A DNA stretch of 64,000 nucleotides from Desulfobulbaceae bacterium (lineage in GTDB: Bacteria > Desulfobacterota > Desulfobulbia > Desulfobulbales > Desulfocapsaceae). Location of the stretch: positions 1 to 64,000 of the forward strand of contig JAFLKM010000049.1 of NCBI GenBank assembly GCA_019163335.1. Reading direction: 5' to 3'. Each line of letters starts with the position of its first letter. Position 1 is the first letter of the stretch. Shown here piece by piece: positions 49,609 through 62,302 of this stretch. The notes beneath the pieces are model-generated. The model was not told where the DNA came from. It saw nothing but the letters and a program-made list of their open reading frames with translations, and did no database searches. Both the position numbers and the translations under genes were made by a program.

Positions 49609-49905
49609 ATGGAGGATTTTATGACCTGGATAGAAGAAAAATATCGTACTGTCCATGAAAATATTCGAGATTATTTTCATGGAATGGCCTTGACCGATCC
49701 CGCTTTAACATTGCAACAAGTAGAAGATGACCTTGATTGTCACTACTTCCGATATGGAAACAACTGGACAGGAAGAGGTATCGTCGGCGACACGATCATT
49801 ACAGCCACCATCGAGGCCCTGGAAAATGTTCGTGCTGATTGCCTTGAGCTATTAAAGGCTCAACAAACGGGACAAAACGACAGTTTGGATCATAGAGCAC
49901 AATAA
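49609..49905 (+). CDS. Hypothetical protein
   Basis: 'MEDFMTWIEEKYRTVHENIRDYFHGMALTDPALTLQQVEDDLDCHYFRYGNNWTGRGIVG', coherent composition. Confidence 0.6.
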   Translation: MEDFMTWIEEKYRTVHENIRDYFHGMALTDPALTLQQVEDDLDCHYFRYGNNWTGRGIVGDTIITATIEALENVRADCLELLKAQQTGQNDSLDHRAQ

Positions 49906-50010
49906 GAAGAATTTACCTGAAACACATGGCAGAAATTCTCCAAGCCGTAAATCCCTTTCTTTCTGTGAATACGGAAGAAAGTCCTTTCTTAGAGTCCATC
50001 CTATTCGACA

Positions 50011-50069
50011 CTGCCAATCTTTGAACAGACAGACTCTCACCTGTCTGTTCAAAGATTGGCAGGTTTTTT
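50011..50069 (+). terminator. Strong Rho-independent terminator-like hairpin
   Basis: 22-bp perfect arms ctgccaatctttgaacagacag (50011-50032) / ctgtctgttcaaagattggcag (50041-50062) followed by gttttttt. Confidence 0.85.
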
Positions 50070-50098
50070 TATTATTTAACGGGGAAAAGCGTGCCAGC

Positions 50099-51511
50099 AT
50101 GACCTTTTCGACACCTCAGGATATAGATCCGGCCCGCTATCGACTGCTCTGGGATGCGAAAGAAGGTCCGGGGCCGGTCATCTATTGGATGAGTCGTGAA
50201 CAGCGGGCCCATGATAACTGGGGCCTGCTTCTGGCTCAACAAAAAGGGCTGGAATTGAAACGACCCGTGATGGTCATTTTTTGTCTCACGACCGAATATC
50301 CCGGCGCAACCCGTCGCCATTACGGTTTTTTATTACGGGGACTGGCCCAACTCCAAAAAGTACTTTGCGATTACAATATGATCCTCCATCTCTTGCATGG
50401 AAATCCAGAAAAAACTTTGCCCGTCTTCCTTGAAAGCATCTCTCCTGCCTTACTGATCAGTGATTTTGATCCGCTGCGAATCAAGCTCCGATGGAGAAAT
50501 TCAATTCTGCAGCACTCCCGAATACCTTGGATTGAAGTTGATGGTCATAATATTGTTCCCTGCTGGCAGGCCTCTCCCAAACGGGAATACGGCGCCTATA
50601 CCCTTCGCCCCAAACTGAAAAAACTGCTGCCACGATTTTTAACCGATGTCCCTCCGCTCGCTGTTCATCCCTACTCCATGTCTGGAATTACGGATACGCC
50701 CATAAACCCGGAAGCTTTGCTAGAGCAGATTCAAGAGACATCAGTTGGCGAGGTCAAATGGATCATCCCGGGAGAAAAGGCGGCCAAGTCGATGCTGGCC
50801 ATATTTCTCCAAAACAAGCTGGAGCACTATTCCATCAACCGCAACAATCCCTGCATCAATGGCCAGTCTGATCTTTCACCATATTTTCATTTTGGCCAGC
50901 TTTCCCCGCAACGGGTTGCCTGGGAGGTGTCACAAGGTCCATTCACCCCTGAGACCACGGAGTCCTTCCTCGAAGAATTAATCGTTCGACGAGAACTGTC
51001 GGACAATTTCTGTTATTATACTCCTGACTACGACAAGGTTTCAGCCTTTCCTGACTGGGCTTTCAAATCGCATGACGCCCATCGTCAGGACAAGCGTCTT
51101 TATCTTGCAGATCTGGCAGAACTGGAAAAGGCTACAACCCCTGACCTTCTCTGGAATGGCTGTCAGCATCAACTACGAGAACATGGCAAAATGCATGGCT
51201 ACTTACGGATGTACTGGGCCAAAAAAATTCTGGAATGGAGCCAATCACCGGAAGAGGCCCTGAGTAATGCCATTTACCTGAATGATCGATATTCTCTGGA
51301 TGGTCGGGATCCCAATGGGTACGCAGGCATCGCCTGGAGCATCGGCGGTGTCCATGATCGCCCCTGGTTTGACCGCCCCATTTTTGGTAAAATTCGCTAT
51401 ATGAATCAGAATGGTTGCCGGAGAAAGTTTAAGGTCGATCTCTTTCTTCAGAACCTCCTGGAACAATCTGTGATGCCGGAGACAACACTCAATGGTGACG
51501 ACAGGCAGTAG
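50099..51511 (+). CDS. Class II CPD photolyase
   Basis: 'VIYWMSREQRAHDNWGLLLAQ', 'YWAKKILEWSQSPEEAL..YLNDRYSLDGRDPNGYAGIAWSIGGVHDRPWFDRPIFGKIRYMN'. Confidence 0.93.
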   Translation: MTFSTPQDIDPARYRLLWDAKEGPGPVIYWMSREQRAHDNWGLLLAQQKGLELKRPVMVIFCLTTEYPGATRRHYGFLLRGLAQLQKVLCDYNMILHLLHGNPEKTLPVFLESISPALLISDFDPLRIKLRWRNSILQHSRIPWIEVDGHNIVPCWQASPKREYGAYTLRPKLKKLLPRFLTDVPPLAVHPYSMSGITDTPINPEALLEQIQETSVGEVKWIIPGEKAAKSMLAIFLQNKLEHYSINRNNPCINGQSDLSPYFHFGQLSPQRVAWEVSQGPFTPETTESFLEELIVRRELSDNFCYYTPDYDKVSAFPDWAFKSHDAHRQDKRLYLADLAELEKATTPDLLWNGCQHQLREHGKMHGYLRMYWAKKILEWSQSPEEALSNAIYLNDRYSLDGRDPNGYAGIAWSIGGVHDRPWFDRPIFGKIRYMNQNGCRRKFKVDLFLQNLLEQSVMPETTLNGDDRQ

Positions 51512-51634
51512 AATATTTTTGTGAGAAAGGTTTGATACTTCCCCTCGTACTCAAGACATGCTGTATCATTATTGACCATTCAATCGGGAAAGAATCATTT
51601 TAAAGCAACCCTTAACTCTTTGGTGGAGGCTGAC

Positions 51635-52531
51635 ATGAAGGCCCTGGTTACCGGTAGTACAGGATTTGTAGGAACCCATCTGATACGCAGCCTGGAGCAA
51701 CCCATCGCCGTGGGCCGCAATCAGGAAAAGATCCGACAGCGACTTGGAGAGATCGAAGCCCGGACCTGGAACCCTGGTCAGAAAGTCGAACCAGCATTGT
51801 TTACTGGAGCAGATACGGTCTTTCATCTTGCAGGCGAATCGGTCTTCCAGGGACGCTGGAATCCGGCTCGTAAAGAAGCAATTCGAAAAAGCCGTGTGGA
51901 AACCACCAGACGTCTGGTTGAGGGCATGGCCGCTTGCTCTACCCCGCCAAAAACATTGATCTGTTCCTCAGCAATTGGCTTTTATGGTGATCGAGGGGCG
52001 GAAGAATTGAATGAATCGGCAGCCCCAGGCCATGATTTCCTGGCAGAAGTCTGTGAAGCTTGGGAGCATGAAGCTTTGCGGGCACAGGAGTTTGGTATTC
52101 GGGTCGTATGTGTACGCACCGGAGTGGTACTAGGGAAGGATGGCGGGGCATTTCCTCAGATGCTTCCTCCCTTTAAAATGGGATTAGGAGGCAGACTGGG
52201 CAATGGCCGGCAATATATGTCCTGGATTCATATCGACGATCTTGTCGGAATCATGCTGTATGCGGCAACGCACGATTCCGTCACGGGTCCGGTCAATGGC
52301 ACTGCCCCGGAAGCAGTAACAAATAGTGAATTCACCAGAGTCCTGGCCGGCACTTTGCATCGCCCGGCCCTCTTTCCTGTCCCTGGATGTGTCCTCAGAC
52401 TGGCTGTCGGCGAGTTCGCCACAGTTCTACTTGCCTCGCAACGGGTCGTACCGGAAAAAATCAGCCAGGCCGGATATCAATTCGTCTATCCTGCCCTCAG
52501 CAAAGCCATAACGAACCTTCTCTCACCCTGA
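51635..52531 (+). CDS. TIGR01777-type NAD-dependent epimerase (YfcH-like)
   Basis: 'MKALVTGSTGFVGTHLIRSL', 'HLAGESVFQGRWNPARKEAIRKSRVETTRRLVEG', 'YMSWIHIDDLVGIMLYA'. Confidence 0.93.
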   Translation: MKALVTGSTGFVGTHLIRSLEQPIAVGRNQEKIRQRLGEIEARTWNPGQKVEPALFTGADTVFHLAGESVFQGRWNPARKEAIRKSRVETTRRLVEGMAACSTPPKTLICSSAIGFYGDRGAEELNESAAPGHDFLAEVCEAWEHEALRAQEFGIRVVCVRTGVVLGKDGGAFPQMLPPFKMGLGGRLGNGRQYMSWIHIDDLVGIMLYAATHDSVTGPVNGTAPEAVTNSEFTRVLAGTLHRPALFPVPGCVLRLAVGEFATVLLASQRVVPEKISQAGYQFVYPALSKAITNLLSP

Positions 52532-52579
52532 TGAGTCGGTACTTGATTCCCCCGCAACGAAATAACGTGAGAGAAACCG

Positions 52580-53131
52580 ATGACTAAACTGCTGCTGATA
52601 CTCCTCCTGCTCTCCTTTGCCCATGTTTGTGCTGCAGATGAATCCGGCTATGTTCAACAGCTCCAGGAACTAGCCGAACAAGGGAATGGTGAGTCGCAAT
52701 TTGCCCTTGCCCTGCTCTTTGAACAGGGTGAAGAAGGGCTTGCCCGTGACCGGGAAAAGGCTTTCGCCCTGTTTTTGCAGGCTGGCAAGGCAGGCATTCC
52801 AGCTGCCTGCCTCTACCTTGGCATCAAATATGAAAACGGCAGCGGAGTAACAAGGAATCTAGCGGAGGCGGCACACTGGTACTGTTGCGCCGCAACAAAA
52901 AACTGGGGCATGGCGCAATTTCTTTTGGCCGGCCTTTATTCAAAAGGCCGTGGAGTGGAAAACAACAAGATAAAAGCACTTGCCTGGTATGAACTGGCCA
53001 ACGAACAGGGATATCCTGCCGCCCGGGAATCCATGCTTCAGTTAACAGCTGAAATGACCGCAGCCCAAGTAGAAGCGGCCCACCGCCTTTGCGCTGAACT
53101 CTTGTCCACGGAAAATTGTTCCGGGTTGTGA
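52580..53131 (+). CDS. Secreted Sel1-like repeat protein
   Basis: Signal peptide; Sel1 repeats 'GNGESQFALALLFEQGEEGLARDREKAFALFLQAGKAGIPAACLYLGIKYENGSGVTRN'. Confidence 0.9.
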   Translation: MTKLLLILLLLSFAHVCAADESGYVQQLQELAEQGNGESQFALALLFEQGEEGLARDREKAFALFLQAGKAGIPAACLYLGIKYENGSGVTRNLAEAAHWYCCAATKNWGMAQFLLAGLYSKGRGVENNKIKALAWYELANEQGYPAARESMLQLTAEMTAAQVEAAHRLCAELLSTENCSGL

Positions 53132-53145
53132 CGCAGCCCCTCTGC

Positions 53146-55050
53146 TTACCGCTTCATCAGTTCCATGGCGGCGTTAATAATGGAAGGCGAGTCAAGTCTA
53201 CTGTTCTTCCACAGAGTTTTCTGGGGACCATGCTCAATGAAATGATCGGGATGGGCAAGAATCATGGTTTTAATGTGAAAGAGATGCCGCATTGACAAGA
53301 GTTCAAGGACAGCACTGCCCCATCCGCCCTGCCCGACATTGTCCTCAATGGTGAGAATTCTTCCGGTCTGCTGCGCCCAGTAAGTGATCAAATCGCCATC
53401 CATCGGCTTGATGAATCTGGGGTTGATAACCGCCGCATCAATGCCGAGCTTTTCCAATCCTTCAGCTGCCCGTAACGCTGGATATACGCGATTACCCACA
53501 GGCAGGAGGAGAATATCCTGTCCCTCGCGCAGCAGTTCTCCCCGGCCGAATTCAAGTTTTTTCAAATTGCCGGTTAACTTTACCCCTTCACCTGCCCCGC
53601 GCGGATAGCGAACTGCGCATGGGGAATGATGAAAGATAGCAGTATAGAGCATATGCTGCAACTCGTCCTCATCCTTTGGCGCCATGCAGCTAAGATTTGG
53701 AATAAAGCGAAGAAAAGAGATGTCAAAGACTCCGTGATGGGTGGGCCCGTCATCGCCAACAACACCGCTCCGGTCTATGGCCAGGGTAACCGGCAGATTG
53801 GGCAGGCAGACATCATGAATGATCTGATCGAGGGAGCGCTGAAAAAACGAAGAATAGATTGCCACAACAGGCAGCATTCCTTCTAGGGCAAGACCGGCGG
53901 CAAAGGTAACGGCATGCTGCTCGGCAATACCCACATCAAAAAAACGGTCAGGAAACTCCCGGGAAAAATTGCTTAACCCTGTACCGGCTGGCATGGCCGC
54001 AGAAATAGCGGTTATCCGCTGATCCCCCTTGGCCAATTTAATCATGGTATCGCCAAAGACCTTTGTATAACTGATAGACTCACCTGTCGACTTTGGGATG
54101 CCGGTCTTCACATCAAATGGTCCCACCCCGTGAAAGTTGCCGGAATTTTCTTCGGCAGGCCGATAGCCCTTCCCTTTAGTGGTCAGGACATGCACCAGTA
54201 CCGGCCCATCAAGGTTATCCCGAACATTTTCGAGGGTGGGAATCAGTTCGTCAAGTTCATGACCGCGAATGGGGCCCACATAGTAGAACTTTAAGGCCTC
54301 AAAGAGCATGCCGGGAGTAAAAAAACATTTGAAGTTCTCTTCACTTTTTTTGAGGAAACTTAAGATATTATCCCCAATCCCAGGCATTTCTCGCAACCTT
54401 GCAGCGATATGATTTCGAAGCTGGATAATGGTCTTTCCGGTCATCCGGCGATTCAAAAAACTGGAAAGGGCCCCGACATTGGGCGATATGGACATCTCAT
54501 TGTCATTGAGAATGACAATGAGATTTTTGTCCAGATGGCCAGCCTGATTCAAGGCCTCAAAGGCCATGCCCGTAGTCATCGATCCATCCCCGATCACAGC
54601 CAGGACTCGACTGCCATCCTTTTTTAGATCCTTGGCCAGCGACATTCCCAAGGCAGCCGAGATGGAAGTGCCGGCATGCCCTGTCTCCAGGGCGTCATAC
54701 TCACTTTCTCCAAACTTGGGAAAGCCGCTCAAGCCCTTGTACTGACGCAGGGTATGAAACTGTTCTTGTCTACCGGTGACAAGTTTATGGGCATAGCATT
54801 GGTGCCCGACATCCCAGATCAACTTGTCCTCAGGGGTATTGAAAACATGATGCAGAGCCAGGGTCAGCTCCACCACGCCCAGGCTTGGCGCAAGATGCCC
54901 ACCGGTTTCTGAGACGGTCGTGATAATGGTCTCACGAATCTCTCTGGCAATGCCTTCAAGCTGTGGAACAGAAAGGGATCGCAGGTCTTTTGGGGAACGG
55001 ATGTCTTTCAGGGCAACAAATTTCTGGTCAAGGGAGGAGCTTGTCAACAT
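53146..55050 (-). CDS. dxs: 1-deoxy-D-xylulose-5-phosphate synthase
   Basis: '[40 protein letters not shown]', '[17 protein letters not shown]', '[17 protein letters not shown]'-type motif. Confidence 0.97.
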   Translation of the reverse strand: MLTSSSLDQKFVALKDIRSPKDLRSLSVPQLEGIAREIRETIITTVSETGGHLAPSLGVVELTLALHHVFNTPEDKLIWDVGHQCYAHKLVTGRQEQFHTLRQYKGLSGFPKFGESEYDALETGHAGTSISAALGMSLAKDLKKDGSRVLAVIGDGSMTTGMAFEALNQAGHLDKNLIVILNDNEMSISPNVGALSSFLNRRMTGKTIIQLRNHIAARLREMPGIGDNILSFLKKSEENFKCFFTPGMLFEALKFYYVGPIRGHELDELIPTLENVRDNLDGPVLVHVLTTKGKGYRPAEENSGNFHGVGPFDVKTGIPKSTGESISYTKVFGDTMIKLAKGDQRITAISAAMPAGTGLSNFSREFPDRFFDVGIAEQHAVTFAAGLALEGMLPVVAIYSSFFQRSLDQIIHDVCLPNLPVTLAIDRSGVVGDDGPTHHGVFDISFLRFIPNLSCMAPKDEDELQHMLYTAIFHHSPCAVRYPRGAGEGVKLTGNLKKLEFGRGELLREGQDILLLPVGNRVYPALRAAEGLEKLGIDAAVINPRFIKPMDGDLITYWAQQTGRILTIEDNVGQGGWGSAVLELLSMRHLFHIKTMILAHPDHFIEHGPQKTLWKNSRLDSPSIINAAMELMKR

Positions 55051-55139
55051 TATGCAATGATCGTGGTAAATTTTAAGAAGCTGGCCTGATCTATTCAGGT
55101 ATTATGCTCAGGGGGTTCTTTAATTATCTTGACTCTTCT

Positions 55140-56045
55140 TCAATGGGACCGGGTAAGGACATATCGGGCTATGGCCCGCAGAGGGTCAGCTTTAGCATCA
55201 AAGATGTTCAAGGCGCATTCAGCCTCCTCCACTGCCGTAGCAGCCTTTTGGCGAGTGGCCTCAATGCCGAAAAAAGCCGGATAGGTGGCCTTGCCTCGAC
55301 TGGCGTCGGACCCGGCGGCTTTACCAAGTTGCGCCGTGGTGCTGGTGGCATTAAGCAGATCATCGACAATCTGAAAGGCCAGGCCGACCTGTTCACCGTA
55401 GCGGCGCAAAGCATCCTGTTGCGCCTGATCCGCCCCGGCCGCAATGCCCCCGGCCAAGATCGCAGCCGTAATCAGAGCACCGGTCTTACTGCGATGAATC
55501 GCGCACAAGGTCTCAAAGGGAAACTCTTTGTTTTCATTGCTAATATCCAAGAGTTGACCACCAACCATGCCCAGCGAACCTGCGGCCCGGGCTATGAGAT
55601 TAATGATGACAAGCCTTGTTTCCGGCTGCAAACCACTCACCTCGCTGTTGCTGAGCAGGTCAAAGGCCCAGGTCAACAGACCATCTCCGGCGAGAATGGC
55701 ACCCGCCTCGCCATACAGCTTATGGTTTGTCGGCTTGCCCCGACGAAGGTCATCATTATCCATGGAGGGCAGATCATCATGGATAAGGGAATAGGTATGG
55801 ATACACTCCAGGGCGCAGGCAATGGACAGCAAGTCCGCATCCGGGGACGGACGTTGGCCGACAGCAGCCCCTGCCGCCAGACAAAGTATAGGCCGAATTC
55901 TCTTGCCGCCTGCAAACAGACTGTAACGCATGGCCTCAATATGGGCAGAAAAGAGGCCATTTTCCTCCTCAGCCTCCAGCATGTACTTCTTGAGAGCGCC
56001 ATCTACCGCCAGCTTCTGCTCATTCAGATATGTCTTGATCTCCAT
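55140..56045 (-). CDS. ispA: Polyprenyl (farnesyl/geranylgeranyl) diphosphate synthase
   Basis: '[13 protein letters not shown]', DDxxD-type '[28 protein letters not shown]', 'FQIVDDLLN'. Confidence 0.95.
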   Translation of the reverse strand: MEIKTYLNEQKLAVDGALKKYMLEAEEENGLFSAHIEAMRYSLFAGGKRIRPILCLAAGAAVGQRPSPDADLLSIACALECIHTYSLIHDDLPSMDNDDLRRGKPTNHKLYGEAGAILAGDGLLTWAFDLLSNSEVSGLQPETRLVIINLIARAAGSLGMVGGQLLDISNENKEFPFETLCAIHRSKTGALITAAILAGGIAAGADQAQQDALRRYGEQVGLAFQIVDDLLNATSTTAQLGKAAGSDASRGKATYPAFFGIEATRQKAATAVEEAECALNIFDAKADPLRAIARYVLTRSH

Positions 56046-56268
56046 GATCTATCTCGTTAAAAGGAACAGAATCAAGCTGGCCATCTTTGCTGAGAAGGAT
56101 TTCGACTTTAGCTCGGACGTCGGTCAGGTTCTTATTACAGAAGGCCACAAGCTTAATCCCTTCGTCAAATTTTTTCAAACTGGCATCGAGGCTCAGATCA
56201 CCGCTTTCAAGTTCTCCGGTAAGCTGTTCTAGACGTGCCAGGGCGTTTTCAAAGGTTGGTTTAGCCAT
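56020..56268 (-). CDS. xseB: Exodeoxyribonuclease VII small subunit
   Basis: '[48 protein letters not shown]'. Confidence 0.95.
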   Translation of the reverse strand: MAKPTFENALARLEQLTGELESGDLSLDASLKKFDEGIKLVAFCNKNLTDVRAKVEILLSKDGQLDSVPFNEIDHGDQDISE

Positions 56269-56388
56269 AATATATTGTGTCACACCATGCAGGGCAGCGC
56301 TTCAATATGCATTGAAGAGTGATTAAAACAAGAATAAACTCTTCATAACTTACCACTTAACACCTAAAACTTGAACCATAATTATGGC

Positions 56389-57294
56389 ATGAACACATTG
56401 ATCCCGGATTTTTTGCGCTGGCTGACTCATGAGAAGGGCTACTCTCTCCATACAGTCAGCGGGTACGGGCATGATCTGCTCGAATTTTCTGCAAACCTTG
56501 ATGAGAATCAATCCATCCACACCGTTGATGCCTCAGCTGTGCGCAAGTTTGTCGTTGGTTTGCATGGAAAAAATAATGCCGCAACAGTAGCGAGAAAACT
56601 TTCAGCCCTGCGCAGTTTTTTCCATTTTCTCAAGCGTCAAAAAATAGTATCGACCGATCCCCTTGCCGGGATCTCAGGCCCCAAAATTGCTCAGTTAATT
56701 CCGGTCTTTCTCACCATCGATGAAGTATTCATGCTCCTAGAAGCCCCCGATGAACAGGATAGTTTCAAGGCCCGGGATCGGGCCATCCTGGAGCTCCTCT
56801 ATTCCACCGGCATACGGGTGGCCGAGCTTGTTTCCCGCAACCTGGAAGACCTTGATTTCGAAGCTGAGATGCTTAAGGTTCGGGGCAAAGGAAACAAGGA
56901 GCGCCTGGTGCCGGTGGGTCGTCCAGCTCGGGAATCCGTCCAGGCCTGGCTGCCCAGCCGTCAGCAATTACTCCAGAACCGTGCGGCTCGCGGTCGGGAA
57001 TTGGATCAAAAAGCCCTCTTTCTCAATGGCCAAGGCAGCCGGCTGACCACAAGAAGCGTTGAACGCCTGGTTCAGAGATACAGCGAACGAGTGGGGATCC
57101 CGCAGACGGTGACACCACACGCCCTTCGCCACTCTTTCGCCACCCATCTACTGGAGATGGGTGCGGATCTGCGTTCGGTTCAGGAACTCCTTGGCCATGC
57201 CAGTCTGTCAACGACTCAACGCTATACCCATCTGACCCTTGACCACCTGGCCGAGGTTTATGACAAGGCACACCCGTTTTCTAAAAAACGATAA
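56389..57294 (+). CDS. xerC: Tyrosine recombinase XerC/XerD
   Basis: 'YSTGIRVAELVSRNLEDLDFEAEMLKVRGKGNKERLVPVG', 'TPHALRHSFATHLLEMGADLRSVQELLGHASLSTTQRYTHL'. Confidence 0.95.
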   Translation: MNTLIPDFLRWLTHEKGYSLHTVSGYGHDLLEFSANLDENQSIHTVDASAVRKFVVGLHGKNNAATVARKLSALRSFFHFLKRQKIVSTDPLAGISGPKIAQLIPVFLTIDEVFMLLEAPDEQDSFKARDRAILELLYSTGIRVAELVSRNLEDLDFEAEMLKVRGKGNKERLVPVGRPARESVQAWLPSRQQLLQNRAARGRELDQKALFLNGQGSRLTTRSVERLVQRYSERVGIPQTVTPHALRHSFATHLLEMGADLRSVQELLGHASLSTTQRYTHLTLDHLAEVYDKAHPFSKKR

Positions 57295-57347
57295 GGACAC
57301 TTCATTAGCCTAGATTTCACTTAACTTTTCAGGACATAGCAAAAAAC

Positions 57348-57878
57348 ATGAAAATTCGTTCAACAACCATTCTCGCCGTTCGCCACAAGGGCCAAGTGGC
57401 TCTGGCCGGTGACGGTCAGGTCTCACTGGGAAATACCATCATGAAGCACAAGGCCCGCAAGGTGCGGCGCCTCTACCATGACCAGGTGATTACCGGTTTT
57501 GCCGGAGCCACTGCCGACGCCTTCACCCTTTTTGACAAGCTGGAACAGAAGCTCGAGCAGTATAACGGCAACCTGATGCGCTCAGCGGTGGAACTTGCCA
57601 AAGAATGGCGCACTGACAAGATGCTGCGAAAATTAGAGGCCATGCTGGTAGCCGTCGATGCCGACCATTCCCTGCTGCTCACCGGCACCGGTGATGTCAT
57701 TGAGGCAGATGATGGAGTCCTGGCCATCGGATCAGGCGGCCCTTACGCCCAGTCCGCCGCCCTCGCCCTGATCCGGCACAGTGAACTTGATGCCGAGGCC
57801 ATCTGCCGCGCCTCCATGGAAATTGCGGCCTCAATCTGTGTTTTCACCAATCATTCCATTCTAATTGAAAAGATTTAA
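57348..57878 (+). CDS. hslV: ATP-dependent protease subunit HslV
   Basis: '[38 protein letters not shown]', 'AVGSGGPYA'-like '[16 protein letters not shown]'. Confidence 0.97.
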   Translation: MKIRSTTILAVRHKGQVALAGDGQVSLGNTIMKHKARKVRRLYHDQVITGFAGATADAFTLFDKLEQKLEQYNGNLMRSAVELAKEWRTDKMLRKLEAMLVAVDADHSLLLTGTGDVIEADDGVLAIGSGGPYAQSAALALIRHSELDAEAICRASMEIAASICVFTNHSILIEKI

Positions 57879-57921
57879 TGGCCTGGTCACTCTTTCATAA
57901 TTTTTACCAAAATCATCCTTC

Positions 57922-59352
57922 ATGAACTCCATTAATTCCATCCAGTCGTTCACCCCCAGAGAAATCGTCACCGAGCTTGATAAATATATAGTCGGCCAGG
58001 CCGACGCCAAACGTTCCGTGGCCATTGCCCTGCGCAATCGCTGGCGGCGGCGGCAGGTGCCGTCACCTTTACGTGAAGAGATCGCCCCCAAGAATATCAT
58101 CATGATCGGACCGACAGGAGTCGGCAAGACTGAAATCGCAAGACGCCTTGCCACCCTTGCCCAATCCCCGTTTTTTAAGGTGGAAGCCTCCAAGTTCACC
58201 GAGGTCGGCTATGTCGGCCGTGACGTGGAGTCCATGATTCGCGATCTCGTCGAAATTGCCATCAGCATGGTCAAGGATGAGGAAAAAACACGAACAAGCG
58301 GTCTGGCCGAGGCCAATGCCGAAGAGCGCATCCTCGACATCCTGTTGCCTGTATCCCCATCAGCATCGAAGCACACGGGTTCCTCAGACAGTCGCTCTTT
58401 CCTCCTTCAGGATGACGTAACACAGCTGCAGACCATCCCTGCCGGGCAGAGGGAGGGTGATTCCACCCGCGAAAAATTCAGGGAGATGCTGCGGGACGGA
58501 CGGCTTGATGAACGTGATCTTGAGCTTGATCTCACCGACTTTCACAGTGCACCCATGGTGGAGATCATGACAACCTCCGGGATGGAGGATATGCAGTCTA
58601 ATCTCCAGGATGCCTTCAGCAAGATCTTCTCCAAAAAGAAAAAGAAACGAAAATTGAAAGTCCCAGAGGCCCTCAAGGCCTTGATCAAAGAAGAAACGGA
58701 ACGTCTGGTGGACATGGACAAGGTAATGAAAGAGGCCCTGCGTCGCACCGAAGAATCGGGGATTATCTTTCTCGACGAGATAGACAAGATTGTCTCTCGA
58801 AGTTCAGGTGGCCATGGCCCTGAGGTCTCTCGGGAAGGCGTCCAGCGGGATCTGTTGCCCATCGTCGAAGGTTCCACCGTGACCACCAAACATGGCATGG
58901 TCAAGACCGACCATATTCTCTTTATTGCCAGCGGTGCCTTTCATACAAGCAAACCTTCCGATTTGATCCCCGAGCTGCAGGGACGTTTCCCCATCCGGGT
59001 GGAGCTGCATTCCCTTGGTCAGGCTGAGTTTGTCCGCATCCTCACCGAACCGGAAAATGCTTTGATCAAACAATATACGGCTCTGATGGCAACGGAAGGA
59101 GTGGAACTGATCTTTGAGGCAGACGCCATTGAGGAAATGGCAAAGATTGCGGTGGACGTGAACCAGAACACCGAAGAGATTGGCGCAAGACGACTGCATA
59201 CAGTCATGGAACGGGTCTTGGATGAGCTCTCCTTTGATGCCTCGGAACGAGGCAAGGTGGAGAAAGAACAATTTGTGGTCAGCTCAACGTATGTCCGTCA
59301 GCAGCTTGATGCCATTGTCGAGGATCAGGACCTGAGCCGGTTTATCCTATAA
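57922..59352 (+). CDS. hslU: HslUV ATPase subunit HslU
   Basis: '[27 protein letters not shown]', '[20 protein letters not shown]', '[11 protein letters not shown]'. Confidence 0.97.
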   Translation: MNSINSIQSFTPREIVTELDKYIVGQADAKRSVAIALRNRWRRRQVPSPLREEIAPKNIIMIGPTGVGKTEIARRLATLAQSPFFKVEASKFTEVGYVGRDVESMIRDLVEIAISMVKDEEKTRTSGLAEANAEERILDILLPVSPSASKHTGSSDSRSFLLQDDVTQLQTIPAGQREGDSTREKFREMLRDGRLDERDLELDLTDFHSAPMVEIMTTSGMEDMQSNLQDAFSKIFSKKKKKRKLKVPEALKALIKEETERLVDMDKVMKEALRRTEESGIIFLDEIDKIVSRSSGGHGPEVSREGVQRDLLPIVEGSTVTTKHGMVKTDHILFIASGAFHTSKPSDLIPELQGRFPIRVELHSLGQAEFVRILTEPENALIKQYTALMATEGVELIFEADAIEEMAKIAVDVNQNTEEIGARRLHTVMERVLDELSFDASERGKVEKEQFVVSSTYVRQQLDAIVEDQDLSRFIL

Positions 59353-59382
59353 TTCTGAACCGGCTTGCCCCTCAAAAAACAG

Positions 59383-59433
59383 CGCCGCTGAAACAGAAGA
59401 GAAGCTTTTAGCTCCATCTGAGTTTCAGCGGCG
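59383..59433 (-). terminator. Terminator hairpin between convergent hslU and eno
   Basis: cgccgctgaaac / gtttcagcggcg 12-bp arms; on the minus strand followed by cTGTTTTTTGAG. Confidence 0.7.
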
Positions 59434-59477
59434 TTGGGCAAGATCAATAGTTTATTTATAGCTGGAATATCTTCAAC

Positions 59478-60782
<1,305 letters not shown>

Positions 60783-61001
60783 TCAAGCACCACCTACTCT
60801 CACTTTAGTAGTCGCTTCCAGAGGAAGAGCCACCGATAAGAGCGGTTGGCACTCAACAGTGTCATTGTATTGAAATGAAAGACGTCATGAAGGAAAAAAG
60901 ATTGAAGTCACTCCTCGCTCATAGAGGAAGGAGAAGAAGAGGCCAATCCTGGCCGGTGCAATGCTATGCAACAGTGGAAAGAGGCTTTTGTAAAAGGATC
61001 T

Positions 61002-61081
61002 CTAACCCCGATGAACGGGATAAGTGCCTTTCGCAGATTATTTTCTTGTAAAAAAAACAAGAAAATAATCTGTAAGTCACT
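61002..61081 (-). repeat. Dispersed palindromic repeat, copy 2 (inverted relative to copy 1)
   Basis: ctaaccccgatgaacgggataagtgcctttcgcagattattttcttgt...acaagaaaataatctgtaagtcact; 16-bp perfect inner arms 61034-61049 / 61057-61072. Confidence 0.9.
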
Positions 61082-62165
61082 AAAGGGCGCTTCCGTTTCT
61101 TGATGGTTTCTTTCCAATGGCAGCATATTTCCTGTCGGCACCTGACTTTTTCACGCCGGCAGTTATATATTTCTTTTCATTAGATGGCTTGATCTCAACG
61201 ACAACCGGTTCTTTCTCTTTGGTTGTTTTCATTTCGCTGGGAGCAGCCTCCTTTCCCTTGGATGGTTTTACGTCAGCAACAACAAGTCTCTTCTCCTCCT
61301 GAACTTGTGACGGGATTAAATCTCCGCCAAAGATAAAGGGGCGAAAATCCTGAAAGACATACTGCTTCTCGGCTACCGTCACCATAGGCGGATTATGGTG
61401 ACCCTGGAAAAAATCATATCCCTGTTTCAAATTTTCCCAGAATGGAATCCAGGGAGAATCGGCGTTTTTAGCCAAGTTGGCCCAGGTCATCCGAAAGGGG
61501 AAAATATGGACGGATAATTGATCCTGTCCATTACTCATGGCGGCGTCAACTATGGTGTAAATCTCTTCAATGGGAAAATCCTCCATGGCAAAACAGCCCA
61601 CAGACTCACACTTGCCATGAACCATCAGGGCCCCTCCCGTATGATTATGGAGCCTGTCATACTCGTTGGGATATCCCAGATTAAAGGAAAGGTGATAATC
61701 GCTCCATGGATTAAGGGCAGAAGCACTGACGGTGTAGAACCCTTCCGGGCTCTGCTTGTCTCCCTCTTTTAATTTGGGACCAAGTTCACCCGAAAACTTA
61801 CAAATGTCATAGGTTTTAAAGAGCTCATAGGTTACGTCTCTCTTCACCCAGACCTCAAGCTGACTTTCTTCCTTGAAGATCCGCAAAAAAACCGGCTGCC
61901 CCATCACCAGATTTTTCTTCTGCATTTCATTCTTCAACTCCGGTGCGAGGCGCTGAAAGGCAGCTTTGGATATCTCGCTTCTGGGGACATTGGCCTCTGC
62001 ATAACCAGACACAGCAAGCCAAAGAGAAAAAATACAGCCGACAAAGAGAGGCAAAACAAGCTTACCAGGACGCATGACCGGAGAGATGACAGGTGGCATG
62101 ATAATAAGAATAGGGCTATTTGGATTGAATCTGAATGTGGAGTGGTGAAGAAGCAACCACATCAC
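61080..62165 (-). CDS. L,D-transpeptidase family protein (YafK-like) with charged repetitive C-terminal tail
   Basis: Signal peptide; 'KQSPEGFYTVSASALNPWSDYHLSFNLGYPNEYDRLHNHTGGALMVHGKCESVGCFAMED' (HGxxxxxGC catalytic pattern). Confidence 0.9.
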   Translation of the reverse strand: MMWLLLHHSTFRFNPNSPILIIMPPVISPVMRPGKLVLPLFVGCIFSLWLAVSGYAEANVPRSEISKAAFQRLAPELKNEMQKKNLVMGQPVFLRIFKEESQLEVWVKRDVTYELFKTYDICKFSGELGPKLKEGDKQSPEGFYTVSASALNPWSDYHLSFNLGYPNEYDRLHNHTGGALMVHGKCESVGCFAMEDFPIEEIYTIVDAAMSNGQDQLSVHIFPFRMTWANLAKNADSPWIPFWENLKQGYDFFQGHHNPPMVTVAEKQYVFQDFRPFIFGGDLIPSQVQEEKRLVVADVKPSKGKEAAPSEMKTTKEKEPVVVEIKPSNEKKYITAGVKKSGADRKYAAIGKKPSRNGSAL

Positions 62166-62302
62166 ATGGTACCTGCTATAATCACAAATTATACAAAGAA
62201 TAAATCAGGAAACACAAAGAAAGTCCAGAAAAAAGAGTAGTTATAAGCAGAAAGTTCAGGCGTTCATGACCAATACAGCCCACACAGTTCGTGCTGCAGG
62301 AT

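Noticed and set aside
55104-56060. 318 aa plus-strand ORF
   Set aside because: Antisense to the polyprenyl diphosphate synthase gene, which has clear DDxxD motifs.
56389-57294. Integrase of a mobile island
   Set aside because: The tyrosine recombinase is followed by hslVU, the usual chromosomal XerC context, not a phage/ICE integrase.
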